In this document: positions 11,001-19,212 of the stretch, piece by piece
Position numbering within the stretch: the stretch's first letter is position 1
Layout of the letters: each line of letters opens with the position of its first letter
NCBI GenBank assembly: GCA_946479515.1
Contig: CAMLGF010000011.1
Location: 19,493-83,492, forward strand
Direction of reading: 5' to 3'
DNA: 64,000 bases
From: an uncultured Pseudomonadota bacterium
GTDB lineage: Bacteria; Pseudomonadota; Gammaproteobacteria; Steroidobacterales; Steroidobacteraceae
Position numbers and translations under genes: made by a program
The notes under the pieces: generated by a model
Seen by the model: the letters and a program-made list of their open reading frames with translations, nothing else
What the model was told of the DNA's origin: nothing
The model's database searches: none

Positions 11001-11519
11001 ATTGCCGCCATGGCATTTCGCCTGACGATTGCGGATCTCGCAGAGCTCGCCTTTGCCGGCGATGACGCCGGCCCATACCGTGCCGTCCCGGGCCTCGAGC
11101 AGGGACGTGACGAAGCCATGGCTGAGTTCCGGATACTCGACCAGCTCGGCGCCATTCCAGCTCACCAGCCCGGCGTAAGTACCCATCCAGAGTGTGCCGT
11201 CGCGCGACACCATGAGGCTGTACGGGTTGTTAGGCAGCTGTCCACCCGTCGGGGGCTGCCAGGGAGCGAACTTCTCGCCATCGAAACGGACCAGGCCGTT
11301 TTCCGACGCCAGCCACAGGTAGCCGTCGGGTGTCTGCGCCATCGCAAAGACGCCGCCGAGGGAATATCCATCACGACTGGTCCACGAGGTGTGCGCGAAC
11401 CGGCCGACCTGCACCGGAGGATTGAGCGCGCTGACGGGGGACGACGCGCTGCAGAGCACACATGCCAGGACCAGGCCTGCCACGACCCCGCTGCGACGTT
11501 GGACCCCCCGGTTCCTCAT
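8058..11519 (-). CDS. Propeller-type (reg_prop/Y_Y_Y) sensor histidine kinase with PAS domain
   Basis: A 1153-residue membrane kinase. A signal peptide (1-31) is followed by about 14 two-component propeller repeats of the xxDGxLWxGT kind forming a periplasmic double propeller (about 35-640). Then come a Y_Y_Y domain (about 660-745), one membrane helix near 750 (GLALLLLGVILGG), a PAS/PAC domain (about 775-895) and the kinase core. The H-box is ELTASIAHEINQP with His near 928, the N-box is LMNLMVNGFEA, and the glycine boxes are DTGAGIP and GTGMGLAIS. There is no receiver or DNA-binding domain, unlike Bacteroides hybrid systems, and no response regulator lies next to it. It probably senses a glycan and controls the adjacent xyloglucan-like genes. 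Confidence 0.9.
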   Translation of the reverse strand: MRNRGVQRRSGVVAGLVLACVLCSASSPVSALNPPVQVGRFAHTSWTSRDGYSLGGVFAMAQTPDGYLWLASENGLVRFDGEKFAPWQPPTGGQLPNNPYSLMVSRDGTLWMGTYAGLVSWNGAELVEYPELSHGFVTSLLEARDGTVWAGVIAGKGELCEIRNRQAKCHGGNGTFGTFVWSLAEDDKGILWVGADTGLWKWRRDSPERFALPARVADLVMSADGLLIGIRGGGLLHFVGDELAPYPIRGADEAGQRLPDSVVNSNKLLMDRDGALWIGTDGVGLLHVKEGRADSFSTATGLTGDIACSLFEDREGNVWFASEKGLDRFRRLSVDTLWVRKGPHSEISKSVLASADGSMWVAASAGITRWANGQFRYYGAEEGLPATGGQALFEDSRGRLWVSSYGGLAYFDRGRFFPVAGQPGNDVISIAGDASNLWLAGPGDLARFQNDQLVEKITWSSLGYQHRGSLLAEGGGVWLGIATEGGVLYLENGKVRERYSSADGLGAGHVASLRLDRDGSLWAATHSGLSRIKDGRVHTLNLDNGLPCDGIHWSIEDDRRHLWLYTTCGLVRIARDDLEAWIADQTHVVDTKRWGPADGVPIRAVSPYYSPPVAKAADGKLWFVSGEGIQVFDPDRLSFNRIPPPVYVETVIADRKPYPVANGMRLPALARDVTIEFTALSLVDSQSLQFRYRLEGHDRDWQDAGDRRQAFYSNLGPGKFRFRVKAANNNGVWNEEGAQLEFSIMPAWYQTFWFRMGLALLLLGVILGGVQLRVHRLRREEKRLREVIGGIPAMAFSVYPDGSPDLVNQRWLDYAGLPKSRAVGGRWESTIHPDDVEAHLARWRASLASGQPFESEARHRSAAGEYRWFHVQALPLRDKQGKVIKWYGTLTDIEERKRAEAERERLRRLETHLAHTNRLSMLGELTASIAHEINQPIGAAIASASAGLRWLDREQPALREAREALIRIKDDNKRAADIITGLKAFYRKEAPPQRALLDVNEAVREMLVVLRGEADRHAVNMRTELAPDLPPVRADRVQLQQVLMNLMVNGFEAMAKTGGELVIRTTTADRFVQVSVSDTGAGIPCDQMEHIFSAFVTTKAAGTGMGLAISRTIVDSHDGRLWAEANQPGPGSTFSFTLPVATGVSGPVTGDAT

Positions 11520-11647
11520 CTGGATTTCCGTGCGGCCGCGGACGGCTCCGGTGCTGGAAATCAGCGTGCTGCGGGCTACGCTAGCACGAGACGTGGCCGG
11601 CGTCAGTGCGAGTCAGCGAACGGACTCGACCTACGGCGCCCTCGCCC

Positions 11648-11679
11648 TTGACTCTGGAGTATGGTCCATACTTTAGGCT
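11648..11679 (+). promoter_or_regulatory. MerR-type promoter/operator of the copper operon
   Basis: TTGACT (11648-11653) and TAGGCT (11674-11679) are separated by 20 bp, the overlong spacer characteristic of MerR-activated promoters. The spacer holds a perfect 15-bp palindrome, AGTATGGTCCATACT (11658-11672). It ends 22 bp before the merR-family ATG, so the regulator probably controls its own operon from here. Confidence 0.8.
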
Positions 11680-11701
11680 TCTCGCCCATGGAGCAAGCGG
11701 C

Positions 11702-12106
11702 ATGAACTCGATCGGCATCGGCACCCTGGCCAAGCGCGCAGGCGTCAGCATCGACACCGTTCGGTACTACGAAAAGAGCGGCCTGCTGGCACCCGAATCC
11801 CGCCTGGCCTCGGGATACCGGCGCTATGGCGACGGGCAGGTGTCACGTCTGCGCTTCATCCGCCGCGCGCAGGAACTGGGTTTCACGCTCAAGGATATTC
11901 GCGAGCTGCTGGGGATCTCCAGGCAGCGAGACGTGGCCAGAGTGAAGCGCGCCGCCGAGAAGAAGCTGGCGGATGTCGAGGCGCGCCTGGTCGCGCTGAC
12001 GCGCATGCGCGACGGGCTCGCTAATCTCGTCGCCACCTGTCCCGGCCATGGCCGGGCAGCCGATTGCCCGATCCTGAAAGCATTGGGCGAGGAAAGCCTT
12101 CAATGA
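11702..12106 (+). CDS. MerR family metal-responsive regulator (CueR/HmrR-like)
   Basis: A 134-residue activator. Residues 4-42 carry the MerR winged helix ([25 protein letters not shown]), followed by a dimerisation helix. The metal loop is [12 protein letters not shown] with Cys113 and Cys122, eight residues apart; CueR itself has seven. The residue matching CueR Ser77 appears to be Val78 by my alignment, neither the Ser of Cu(I)/Ag(I) sensors nor the Cys of Zn/Cd/Pb sensors. The downstream ATPase, oxidase and CopB argue for copper. It overlaps the ATPase gene by ATGA, and a MerR-type promoter lies just upstream. Confidence 0.9.
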   Translation: MNSIGIGTLAKRAGVSIDTVRYYEKSGLLAPESRLASGYRRYGDGQVSRLRFIRRAQELGFTLKDIRELLGISRQRDVARVKRAAEKKLADVEARLVALTRMRDGLANLVATCPGHGRAADCPILKALGEESLQ

Positions 12107-14505
12107 CGAACCAACAGCCTGGACATCCGGCGACGGAGAGCGCCATCGATCCGGTCTGTGGGATGACGGTGTCGAAGCTCTCGCCGCGTCGCGCTCAGAA
12201 CGAAGGTATCGAGTATTTCTTTTGTTCGGACGGGTGCCGCCAGAAGTTCGTCGCTGCACCTCAGAACTACCTCCGTAAGCGTCATGACGATGCGGGGAAC
12301 CCTCGTGACGGCATCCACGGCGCCCATCATGGCCACGATCATGCGCATCACGGCACCGCGTCCGCCAAGCCCAAGCCGGCGGCGGAAGGGACTATCTACA
12401 CCTGCCCCATGCATCCCGAGATTCGCCAGGAAGGCCCGGGCTCGTGCCCGATCTGCGGCATGGCACTCGAGCCCGTGATGCCGACCGCGGCAGAGGATGA
12501 TTCCGAGCTGCGCCATGTGAAGCGCAAGTTCTGGATCGCGGCCGGGTTGAGCCTGCCGGTGGTGGCGATCGCCATGCTGCCGCACCTGCTCGACCTGCAT
12601 CTGTCGGACGCCACCGCCCGTGTGCTGCGCTATCTCGAGCTGGGGCTCTCCGCGCCGGTGGTCTTCTGGGCGGGCGCGGACTACTACCGGCGCGGCTGGC
12701 AAGGCGTGCTCAACCGCTCGCCCAACATGTACACGCTCATAGGCCTCGGCGTGCTCGTCGCTTATGTGTTCAGTCTGTTCGCGAGCTTCGCGCCCGCGGC
12801 CTTCCCCGCGGTGATGCGCGACGCGCACGGCATGGTCGGCGTCTACTATGAGGTGGCCGCCGTCATCATCGCGCTGGTGCTGCTGGGCGAGTGGCTGGAG
12901 CTCGCGGCGCGTGGGCGTACCAGTGCGGCGATCCGACAACTTCTGGGGCTTGCGGCCAAGACGGCGCGGCGTATCGGCGCGGACGGCAGCGAAGCGGACG
13001 TGCCGCTCGATGAGATCCAGGTCGGCGACCGGGTCCGCGTCCGCCCGGGCGAAAAGGTGCCGGTGGATGGCCGCATCGAAGAAGGCCACTCGACGTTCGA
13101 TGAGTCGATGCTCACCGGTGAACCGCTGCCCGTCGACAAGGCCGTCGGCGATCTCGTGGTCGGCGCGACGCTCAATCAGACGGGCTCCGTCATCGTGCGC
13201 GCCGAGAAGGTGGGCGCCGACAGCCTGCTCTCGCAGATCGTGAACCTCGTGGCGCAGGCGCAGCGCAGCCGTGCGCCGCTGCAGCGGCTCGCGGACCGGG
13301 TGGCGGCGTGGTTCGTGCCTGCCGTGATCTTGATCGCGATCGTCACGTTCTTCGTCTGGTGGTTCACCGGCCCCGATCCCCGGCTGGCGTACGCGCTGGT
13401 CAACGCGGTCGCGGTCCTCATCATCGCCTGCCCCTGTGCGCTGGGGCTCGCCACGCCCATCTCCATCATGGTGGCGAGCGGTCGGGGGGCGCAGCTCGGC
13501 GTACTGTTCCGCGATGCCCAGGCCATCGAGTCGTTGCGCGAGATCGACACGCTGGTGGTCGACAAGACCGGCACGCTCACGGTGGGCCGCCCGGCGCTCC
13601 ACGAGGTCATCGCCACGGAGCCCGGGAAGGAAGACGAACTGCTCGCGGTCGCCGCCGCGCTCGAAAAGCCGAGCGAACATCCGTTGGCGCGTGCGATCGT
13701 GGAAGGCGCGACGTCGCGAAACCTCGCCGCCGCGACCGTCACGGATTTCCAGTCGGTCACCGGCCGCGGCGTGACGGGAAGCCACGGTGGCCGCGCGGTC
13801 GCGCTCGGCAATGCGGCGCTCATGAAAGACGTCGGCGCTTCTCTCGATGCCCTGCACCCGCAGGCCGAAACCCTGCGCGCCACCGGACGCACGGTCATGT
13901 TCATCGCGATCGACGGCAAGCTCGCGGGCGCCATTGCCGTCGGCGACCCCATCAAGCAGACGACGCCGCAGGCACTGAAGGATCTGCGCGCCGACGGCCT
14001 GCGCATCGTCATGCTGACCGGCGACGCACGGGGTACCGCGGAAGCGGTCGGCAGGAACCTCGGCATCGATGAGGTCATCGCGGAAGTTCAACCCGCCGAC
14101 AAGGCTCGCATCGTCGAGAAGTTGCAGGGCGAAGGACGCCGCGTCGCCATGGCCGGTGACGGCATCAACGACGCGCCCGCACTCGCGAGAGCGCATGTGG
14201 GTATCGCCATGGGGACGGGCACGGACATCGCCATGGAAAGCGCCCAGGTGACGCTCGTCAAAGGCGACCTCAATGGCATCGTGCGCGCGCGACATCTGAG
14301 CCGCGCGACCGTGCGCAACATCCGCCAGAACCTCGGGTTCGCGTTCGGCTACAACGCGCTCGGCATTCCGGTGGCCGCCGGCGTGCTGTACCCGGCGTTC
14401 GGGCTGCTGCTGTCGCCACTGCTGGCGGCGCTGGCCATGAGCCTGTCGTCCGTCTCCGTGATCAGCAATGCGCTGAGACTGCGGGGGCCGGCACAGCGGG
14501 ACTGA
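12103..14505 (+). CDS. copA: Copper-exporting P1B-type ATPase with YHS and heavy-metal-binding domains
   Basis: An 800-residue inner-membrane pump moving Cu(I) to the periplasm. The N-terminus is a YHS domain (DPVCGMTV ... [12 protein letters not shown], about 15-57), a His-rich linker ([13 protein letters not shown]) and a zinc-ribbon-like metal module (YTCPMHP ... CPICGM, about 97-120), in place of the usual GMxCxxC domain. Then come the P-type core: TGEP in the actuator, the membrane CPC ([13 protein letters not shown]), the phosphorylation site DKTGTLT (Asp near 487), the SEHPLA nucleotide motif and [10 protein letters not shown]. The ATG overlaps the merR stop (ATGA), so the two are translationally coupled. 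Substrate assignment rests on CPC plus the neighbours. Confidence 0.94.
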   Translation: MTNQQPGHPATESAIDPVCGMTVSKLSPRRAQNEGIEYFFCSDGCRQKFVAAPQNYLRKRHDDAGNPRDGIHGAHHGHDHAHHGTASAKPKPAAEGTIYTCPMHPEIRQEGPGSCPICGMALEPVMPTAAEDDSELRHVKRKFWIAAGLSLPVVAIAMLPHLLDLHLSDATARVLRYLELGLSAPVVFWAGADYYRRGWQGVLNRSPNMYTLIGLGVLVAYVFSLFASFAPAAFPAVMRDAHGMVGVYYEVAAVIIALVLLGEWLELAARGRTSAAIRQLLGLAAKTARRIGADGSEADVPLDEIQVGDRVRVRPGEKVPVDGRIEEGHSTFDESMLTGEPLPVDKAVGDLVVGATLNQTGSVIVRAEKVGADSLLSQIVNLVAQAQRSRAPLQRLADRVAAWFVPAVILIAIVTFFVWWFTGPDPRLAYALVNAVAVLIIACPCALGLATPISIMVASGRGAQLGVLFRDAQAIESLREIDTLVVDKTGTLTVGRPALHEVIATEPGKEDELLAVAAALEKPSEHPLARAIVEGATSRNLAAATVTDFQSVTGRGVTGSHGGRAVALGNAALMKDVGASLDALHPQAETLRATGRTVMFIAIDGKLAGAIAVGDPIKQTTPQALKDLRADGLRIVMLTGDARGTAEAVGRNLGIDEVIAEVQPADKARIVEKLQGEGRRVAMAGDGINDAPALARAHVGIAMGTGTDIAMESAQVTLVKGDLNGIVRARHLSRATVRNIRQNLGFAFGYNALGIPVAAGVLYPAFGLLLSPLLAALAMSLSSVSVISNALRLRGPAQRD

Positions 14506-14538
14506 TGCCGCGGTGGTCGTCGATCGATTTCCACTAAC

Positions 14539-16251
14539 ATGGCTGTCATGAATCAACGCGACAGACTCAACCGCCGCGCGCTGCTTCAGCGAGCGCTGGT
14601 ACTCGGCGGCGGCGCCACCATCGGCGCGTTGCTGCCGCCGTGGGCGCGAACCTTCGCCGCGGGCATGCCGGCGCAGATGCAGGTGCTTTCGGGCAACGAC
14701 ATCAGGCTGGTCATCGACCACACGCCCATCACGATCGATGGAAAGCAGGGTCATGCGGTCACGATCAACGGCACCGTCCCCGGCCCCCTGCTTCGCCTGA
14801 AGGAAGGTCAGCGCGTCAGGATCTCGGTGACCAACAACCTGCACGTCGACACTTCCATCCACTGGCACGGGCTTCTCGTGCCGCCGCCCATGGATGGTGT
14901 GCCGGGCGTGAGCTTTCCCGGCATCCCGCCGGGCGAAACTTTCGTGTACGAATTCCCGATCGTGCAGTCGGGGACGTACTGGTATCACAGCCACTCGGGT
15001 CTGCAGGAGGCCGAGGGCCACTATGCACCCATCGTCATCGAGCCGGCCGACGCGGACCCGGTTGAATTCGATCGCGAGCACGTGATCGTGCTCGCCGATC
15101 ACAGCGAACTGCATCCGCACGTGATATTCAAACGACTGAAGCAGCAGGGCGGCGTGTTCAACTATCAGCGCCAGACCATCGCGGGCCTCATCGCCGGCGA
15201 GGGACAGACGCTGGCCGAGCGCGCCGAGTGGGCGAAGATGCTCATGGACCCGACCGACATCTCGGATGTCACCGGCGCGGTGATGACCTTCCTGGTGAAT
15301 GGCCATGGCCCGAAGGACAACTGGACGGCGCTGTTCAATCCAGGTGAGCGCGTGCGCCTGCGCTTCATCAACGCCGCGGCGCAGATGATCTTCAATGTGC
15401 GCATCCCCGGGCTGAAGCTCACCGTGGTCGCGGCCGATGGGCAGAACGTGCGCCCCGTCGAGGTGGACGAATTTCAGATCGGCAACGCCGAGACGTACGA
15501 CATCCTGGTTCAACCGGCGGCGGATCGCGCGTACACGCTGGTCGCCGAGGCGGTCGATCGCTCGGGCATGGGTCGCGCGACGCTCGCGCCGCGCGCCGGC
15601 ATGACCGCCGACGTCCCGCCGCTGCGTGAACGCCCGCTCGCCACCATGCGCGACATGGGCATGGACATGTCCAGTCACGGCGACATGGCCATGGACATGA
15701 GCATGCGGAACCCGCGCAACGCGCCGCAGATCAAGTTGGGCCCCAACGTGCAGATGATCGCGCCCATGCCGATGGATCGCACCGGCGAGCCGGGACAAGG
15801 CCTCGAGAACGTCGGCCACCGCGTGCTCGTCTACACAGACCTCATCGCGCTCGCGCCCAATCCGGACACGCGCGCGCCCTCGCGCGCGCTGGAAATCCGG
15901 CTCACGGGCAACATGGAACGATTCGCCTGGGGCTTCGACGGCTGGAAGTTCAGCGAACATCCGCCGCCGTATTCATTCCGCGCCGGCGAGCGCGTGCGCA
16001 TCACGCTGGTCAACGACACGATGATGACGCACCCCATTCACCTGCACGGGCACTTCTTCGAACTACTGCACGCACCGATCGGGTACTCGCCGCGCAAGCA
16101 CACCGTCAACGTGCTGCCGGGCGGCAAGGTGAGCTTTGACGTGACGGCCGAGGAAGGCGACTGGGCCTTTCACTGCCACATGCTGTACCACATGCACGGC
16201 GGTATGTTTCAGGTCTTCAAGATCCGGAAGCACGAAGGGGACGCGTCGTGA
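14539..16251 (+). CDS. Copper resistance multicopper oxidase (CopA/PcoA type)
   Basis: A 570-residue periplasmic oxidase that likely oxidises Cu(I) to Cu(II). The N-terminus has twin arginines and a hydrophobic run (NRRALLQRALVLGGGATIGA), a Tat signal suited to a folded copper protein. All four copper motifs are present: HWHG (about 108), YHSHSG (about 149), HPIHLHGHF (about 497) and HCHMLYHMHGGM (about 545) with the T1 Cys. A Met-rich stretch (MRDMGMDMSSHGDMAMDMSM, about 370-390) probably binds extra copper. It lies 33 bp after the ATPase; its stop overlaps the next gene's GTG. A second start at 14548 is possible. Confidence 0.94.
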   Translation: MAVMNQRDRLNRRALLQRALVLGGGATIGALLPPWARTFAAGMPAQMQVLSGNDIRLVIDHTPITIDGKQGHAVTINGTVPGPLLRLKEGQRVRISVTNNLHVDTSIHWHGLLVPPPMDGVPGVSFPGIPPGETFVYEFPIVQSGTYWYHSHSGLQEAEGHYAPIVIEPADADPVEFDREHVIVLADHSELHPHVIFKRLKQQGGVFNYQRQTIAGLIAGEGQTLAERAEWAKMLMDPTDISDVTGAVMTFLVNGHGPKDNWTALFNPGERVRLRFINAAAQMIFNVRIPGLKLTVVAADGQNVRPVEVDEFQIGNAETYDILVQPAADRAYTLVAEAVDRSGMGRATLAPRAGMTADVPPLRERPLATMRDMGMDMSSHGDMAMDMSMRNPRNAPQIKLGPNVQMIAPMPMDRTGEPGQGLENVGHRVLVYTDLIALAPNPDTRAPSRALEIRLTGNMERFAWGFDGWKFSEHPPPYSFRAGERVRITLVNDTMMTHPIHLHGHFFELLHAPIGYSPRKHTVNVLPGGKVSFDVTAEEGDWAFHCHMLYHMHGGMFQVFKIRKHEGDAS

Positions 16252-17222
16252 AAGCCGCGGGATTTCTCGCGCTGGTGTCGGCGCTGACAGGCGCCGTGGC
16301 GGTTGCCCAGAATACGCACGCCGAACATGCACAGCCGTCGCCAGCGACGGCTGTCGCCGCCCCGCCCGTTGCAGATCCGCATGCTGGCCACCACATGCCC
16401 GCTGGCGAGAATCCTCACGCGGGTCATGCGACGCCCGTGGCCGGTGACGATGCCGCGGGTCTCGCAGCCACCGCGGCGTCGCTGCCCGTGGGAGACGAGC
16501 CGCCGCCGGCGGTGATCCAGGACAACCTCGCCGACCGCCACTTTGCAGCGTCCGCGATGGATCGAGCTCGCGTTCTCGTGCACCACGAACACGGCGGTGA
16601 GCTCATCGGCAAAGTGATGGCCAACCTCCTCGAGCTCAACTCCAGCTCCGGCGATGTGGGCTATCGATGGAATGTCGAGGGCCGGTACGGTGGCGACTTG
16701 CATCGCTTCGTCTTCAAGTCCGAGGGCGAGGCGCCCGGTGGCGAAGTCGAATCCGGCGAGGTGCAGGGTCTGTATGCGCGGGCCGTGGGTCGTTACACGG
16801 ATCTGCAGGTTGGCGTTCGCTACGACGTCGAGCCCACCGGCGTGGCGTATGCCACGTTGGGGGTCGAAACCCTGCTACCGTACTGGTTCGACGTCGAGGG
16901 CGCGCTGTACCTGTCCGAGCACGGCGATACGCTTGCGCGATTCGAGGGCAGCTACGATTTTCAGCTGACGCAGCGTCTCATCCTGCAGCCACGCGCGGAG
17001 CTCACGCTCGCGGCCCAGGACGTGCCGGAATCCCACCTCGGCTCCGGACTCGCCGTGGCGGAATTCGGCCTGCGACTTCGCTATGACATCCGTCGGGAGT
17101 TCTCGCCGTACGTGGGCGTCAATCTGGAGAGAAGATTTGGCGGCACGGCGGACTTCGCACGCGCGTCCGGTGAAGAGACCGATGACTTCAGCGTGGTCTT
17201 GGGATTGCGAGCGTGGTTTTAG
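16248..17222 (+). CDS. copB: CopB/PcoB outer-membrane copper resistance protein
   Basis: A 324-residue protein with a signal peptide (1-21) and a low-complexity His/Met/Pro region to about residue 90 (PHAGHHMPAGENPHAGH). The CopB barrel core follows, with MDRARVLVHHEHGG, WNVEGRYGGDLHRFVFKSEG and a C-terminal beta-rich part ending in an aromatic residue (LRAWF), as in outer-membrane proteins. It starts at a GTG overlapping the oxidase stop (GTGA), so it is the last gene of the merR-ATPase-oxidase-copB unit. Its end is 22 bp from the convergent Ftr1 gene. Confidence 0.92.
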   Translation: MKAAGFLALVSALTGAVAVAQNTHAEHAQPSPATAVAAPPVADPHAGHHMPAGENPHAGHATPVAGDDAAGLAATAASLPVGDEPPPAVIQDNLADRHFAASAMDRARVLVHHEHGGELIGKVMANLLELNSSSGDVGYRWNVEGRYGGDLHRFVFKSEGEAPGGEVESGEVQGLYARAVGRYTDLQVGVRYDVEPTGVAYATLGVETLLPYWFDVEGALYLSEHGDTLARFEGSYDFQLTQRLILQPRAELTLAAQDVPESHLGSGLAVAEFGLRLRYDIRREFSPYVGVNLERRFGGTADFARASGEETDDFSVVLGLRAWF

Positions 17223-17244
17223 CGGGCGTGGTCACACTGATCCG

Positions 17245-19170
17245 CTACAGGTCGGCTGACGAATCCGACCTCGAGCGATTGGCCAGGAAGAAACCGGCTA
17301 TCAGCAGCAGGGCGACGCCGACTTGCGCGGCGACCCCCTGCAGGGTGGGATAGAGCCCCAGCAGTTCGATCCGCACGCCACCGTCGAACCAGGTGATGGG
17401 CACGTAGCCCGCCTCTTGCAGGGCCGAGACGGATTTCCCGACGAGCACCACAGCCAGGACGGCAATGAGGATGGCGCTGTAGCGAAAGAACTCGCCGATC
17501 GGCAGTCGACGACTGAAGCGCAGCATCGCCCACCCGATGACGAGCAAGGTCAGCGCGGCTGTCGCGCCTCCGGTAACCACGCCCGTCCTGCCACCCTGAT
17601 TCCAGATGGCCGCGAAGAACAGGATGGTCTCGAAGACCTCGCGATACACGACGATGAAAGCCAGCCCCCACAGAAACAGACCGGACTTCCTGCTGAGCGC
17701 ATGCGCGAGCTTCTCGCGCACGTATCGCTGCCACTCGTCTGCGCGGCTCTTGCCGTGCATCCAGATTCCGACCCACACCAGCACCACGGCCGCGAGCAGG
17801 GAGCCGAAGCCTTCGGTCAGTTCACGACTCGCCCCGCTGATGGTGATGACCCAGGTCGCCAGCAGCCATGTGACGACGCCGGCCAGAAGCGCGGCGACCC
17901 AACCCGCATGGATCCAGGGCAGAACGTCGGCGCGATCGGCCTTCTGCAGCAGGGCGATCATCGCCACGACGATCAACAGCGCCTCGATCCCCTCGCGCAA
18001 CAGGATCGTGAACGCCGCGACGAAGTTCGAAGCCGACGACGTCTGGTGCTGCGACAGCACCTGCTCCGCCTCGGAAAACAGCTGGTCGAGTGCCTCCACC
18101 TGAACCTGCAGCTCATCCGCGGCGATGCCGGCCGCGATGCCGGTGCGAACGTGGGCCATCGCGGCCTCGATCTTCACCAACAGCGGTTTGTCCCGAGCAC
18201 CCAGCATGGGCTCGATCGGTTCGAAACCATCGAGATACGCTGCCAGCGCGGCGTCTTTCGCGCGCTTGACCTCGCCGCCCCGATAGGCCGCCATGGACTG
18301 GCTCAGCAGCTCTCGCGCCTTCGACAATGACGCGGGTGGAACTGCGGCGCCAGCGGCATCCGGGTGTCGTCGCAAATAAGCGGTCAGCGCCCCTGCGCTT
18401 GCGCGACCGTATTGTTTCTCCAGCGCCGCCGGCGTTTCGCTCACGTATCGTTCCAGACCGATGTGCAGCTGCCGCACATCGTCCTGCAGTTGGCGGCGCC
18501 CCTCCGCCGTCAGTGATTCCGGATAGGCAAAGGCGCCAACATACGTGGCCAGCGCCCAGCGATCCCCGGTTGGCAAGCTGGAATAGCTAGGCATCGAAGT
18601 TCCTTCGAGCCCCTGACTGATGACCTGGTACAACGCGGCGACACTACGCTCGTCGGCTCGTGCCCGGTCCGTGAAGTCGATTGGAGGTGGATCCAATCCC
18701 TTGCCGGCGGGCCCGTCGCCAGCGCCCGTTGTGCCGTGACAGTGTGCGCAAAGGTGCGCGTAAAGCGCCCTGCCACGCTCAAACTCCGGCGGCTTGGCCG
18801 GCGCCAGCGGAATGGGATAGTACTGAACGAGCGCTGCGGCCAGCGCGCGCGCCTGGGCCGCGACGTCCTGCGCTGATGCCTTGTGCTGGATCGACTGTCG
18901 CAATCGAGCCGCCCGATCGTTCAACTCGGGGAGCCCAGCCGTCGCCGGCAATGCGCCGATCGATGCCGCCGCCGTACTGGAGAACTCCACCATCTCGTCG
19001 AACTCACCGGCATTGACGATCGCGCCGTTCTGCACGGCCTTGCGGTAGTCGACGGCGATGTAGTCCAGGAGCCGCCAGGTGGTGGCGACCGACTGATCCC
19101 CTGCAGCGGTCGCCGGACACGAGGATGCAAGCCAGATCAGCAACGAAGCCAGCAGGATTCGGACGTGCAT
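17245..19170 (-). CDS. Cytochrome c-Ftr1 fusion, high-affinity iron permease
   Basis: A 641-residue protein. The signal peptide is at 1-22; a c-type cytochrome domain carries LCAHCHG (heme CxxCH near 139-143) with a probable distal Met in GTSMPSYSSLP near 195. A helical periplasmic region follows, then an Ftr1 membrane domain from about 385 with several helices. Both Ftr1 acidic motifs are intact: LREGIEALL and YREVFETILF (REXXE). Fusing the cytochrome to the permease would couple oxidation of Fe(II) to uptake of Fe(III). A Fur-box-like palindrome is centred about 20 bp upstream of its ATG. It lies between copper and Czc genes and is collinear with the Czc genes. Confidence 0.9.
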   Translation of the reverse strand: MHVRILLASLLIWLASSCPATAAGDQSVATTWRLLDYIAVDYRKAVQNGAIVNAGEFDEMVEFSSTAAASIGALPATAGLPELNDRAARLRQSIQHKASAQDVAAQARALAAALVQYYPIPLAPAKPPEFERGRALYAHLCAHCHGTTGAGDGPAGKGLDPPPIDFTDRARADERSVAALYQVISQGLEGTSMPSYSSLPTGDRWALATYVGAFAYPESLTAEGRRQLQDDVRQLHIGLERYVSETPAALEKQYGRASAGALTAYLRRHPDAAGAAVPPASLSKARELLSQSMAAYRGGEVKRAKDAALAAYLDGFEPIEPMLGARDKPLLVKIEAAMAHVRTGIAAGIAADELQVQVEALDQLFSEAEQVLSQHQTSSASNFVAAFTILLREGIEALLIVVAMIALLQKADRADVLPWIHAGWVAALLAGVVTWLLATWVITISGASRELTEGFGSLLAAVVLVWVGIWMHGKSRADEWQRYVREKLAHALSRKSGLFLWGLAFIVVYREVFETILFFAAIWNQGGRTGVVTGGATAALTLLVIGWAMLRFSRRLPIGEFFRYSAILIAVLAVVLVGKSVSALQEAGYVPITWFDGGVRIELLGLYPTLQGVAAQVGVALLLIAGFFLANRSRSDSSADL

Positions 19171-19183
19171 GGGGCGGGTCAGC

Positions 19184-19198
19184 TGAGAATGATTCTCA
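19184..19198 (-). promoter_or_regulatory. Fur-box-like palindrome
   Basis: TGAGAATGATTCTCA is a perfect 7-1-7 inverted repeat. It matches the Fur 7-1-7 consensus (TGATAATNATTATCA) except for one symmetric T-to-G change in each arm. It lies 14-28 bp upstream of the Ftr1 ATG, in the 42-bp gap between czcA and the permease gene. Iron repression of the permease is expected. Confidence 0.78.
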
Positions 19199-19212
19199 AC
19201 GAGTCTACCGCA

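Noticed and set aside
12100..15960. Continuous 1286-codon open frame on the minus strand, antisense to the copper ATPase and oxidase
   Set aside because: It is the shadow frame of high-GC coding DNA. The plus-strand frames have complete P-type ATPase and multicopper oxidase motifs, while this one is low-complexity His/Arg/Asp text with no family motif.
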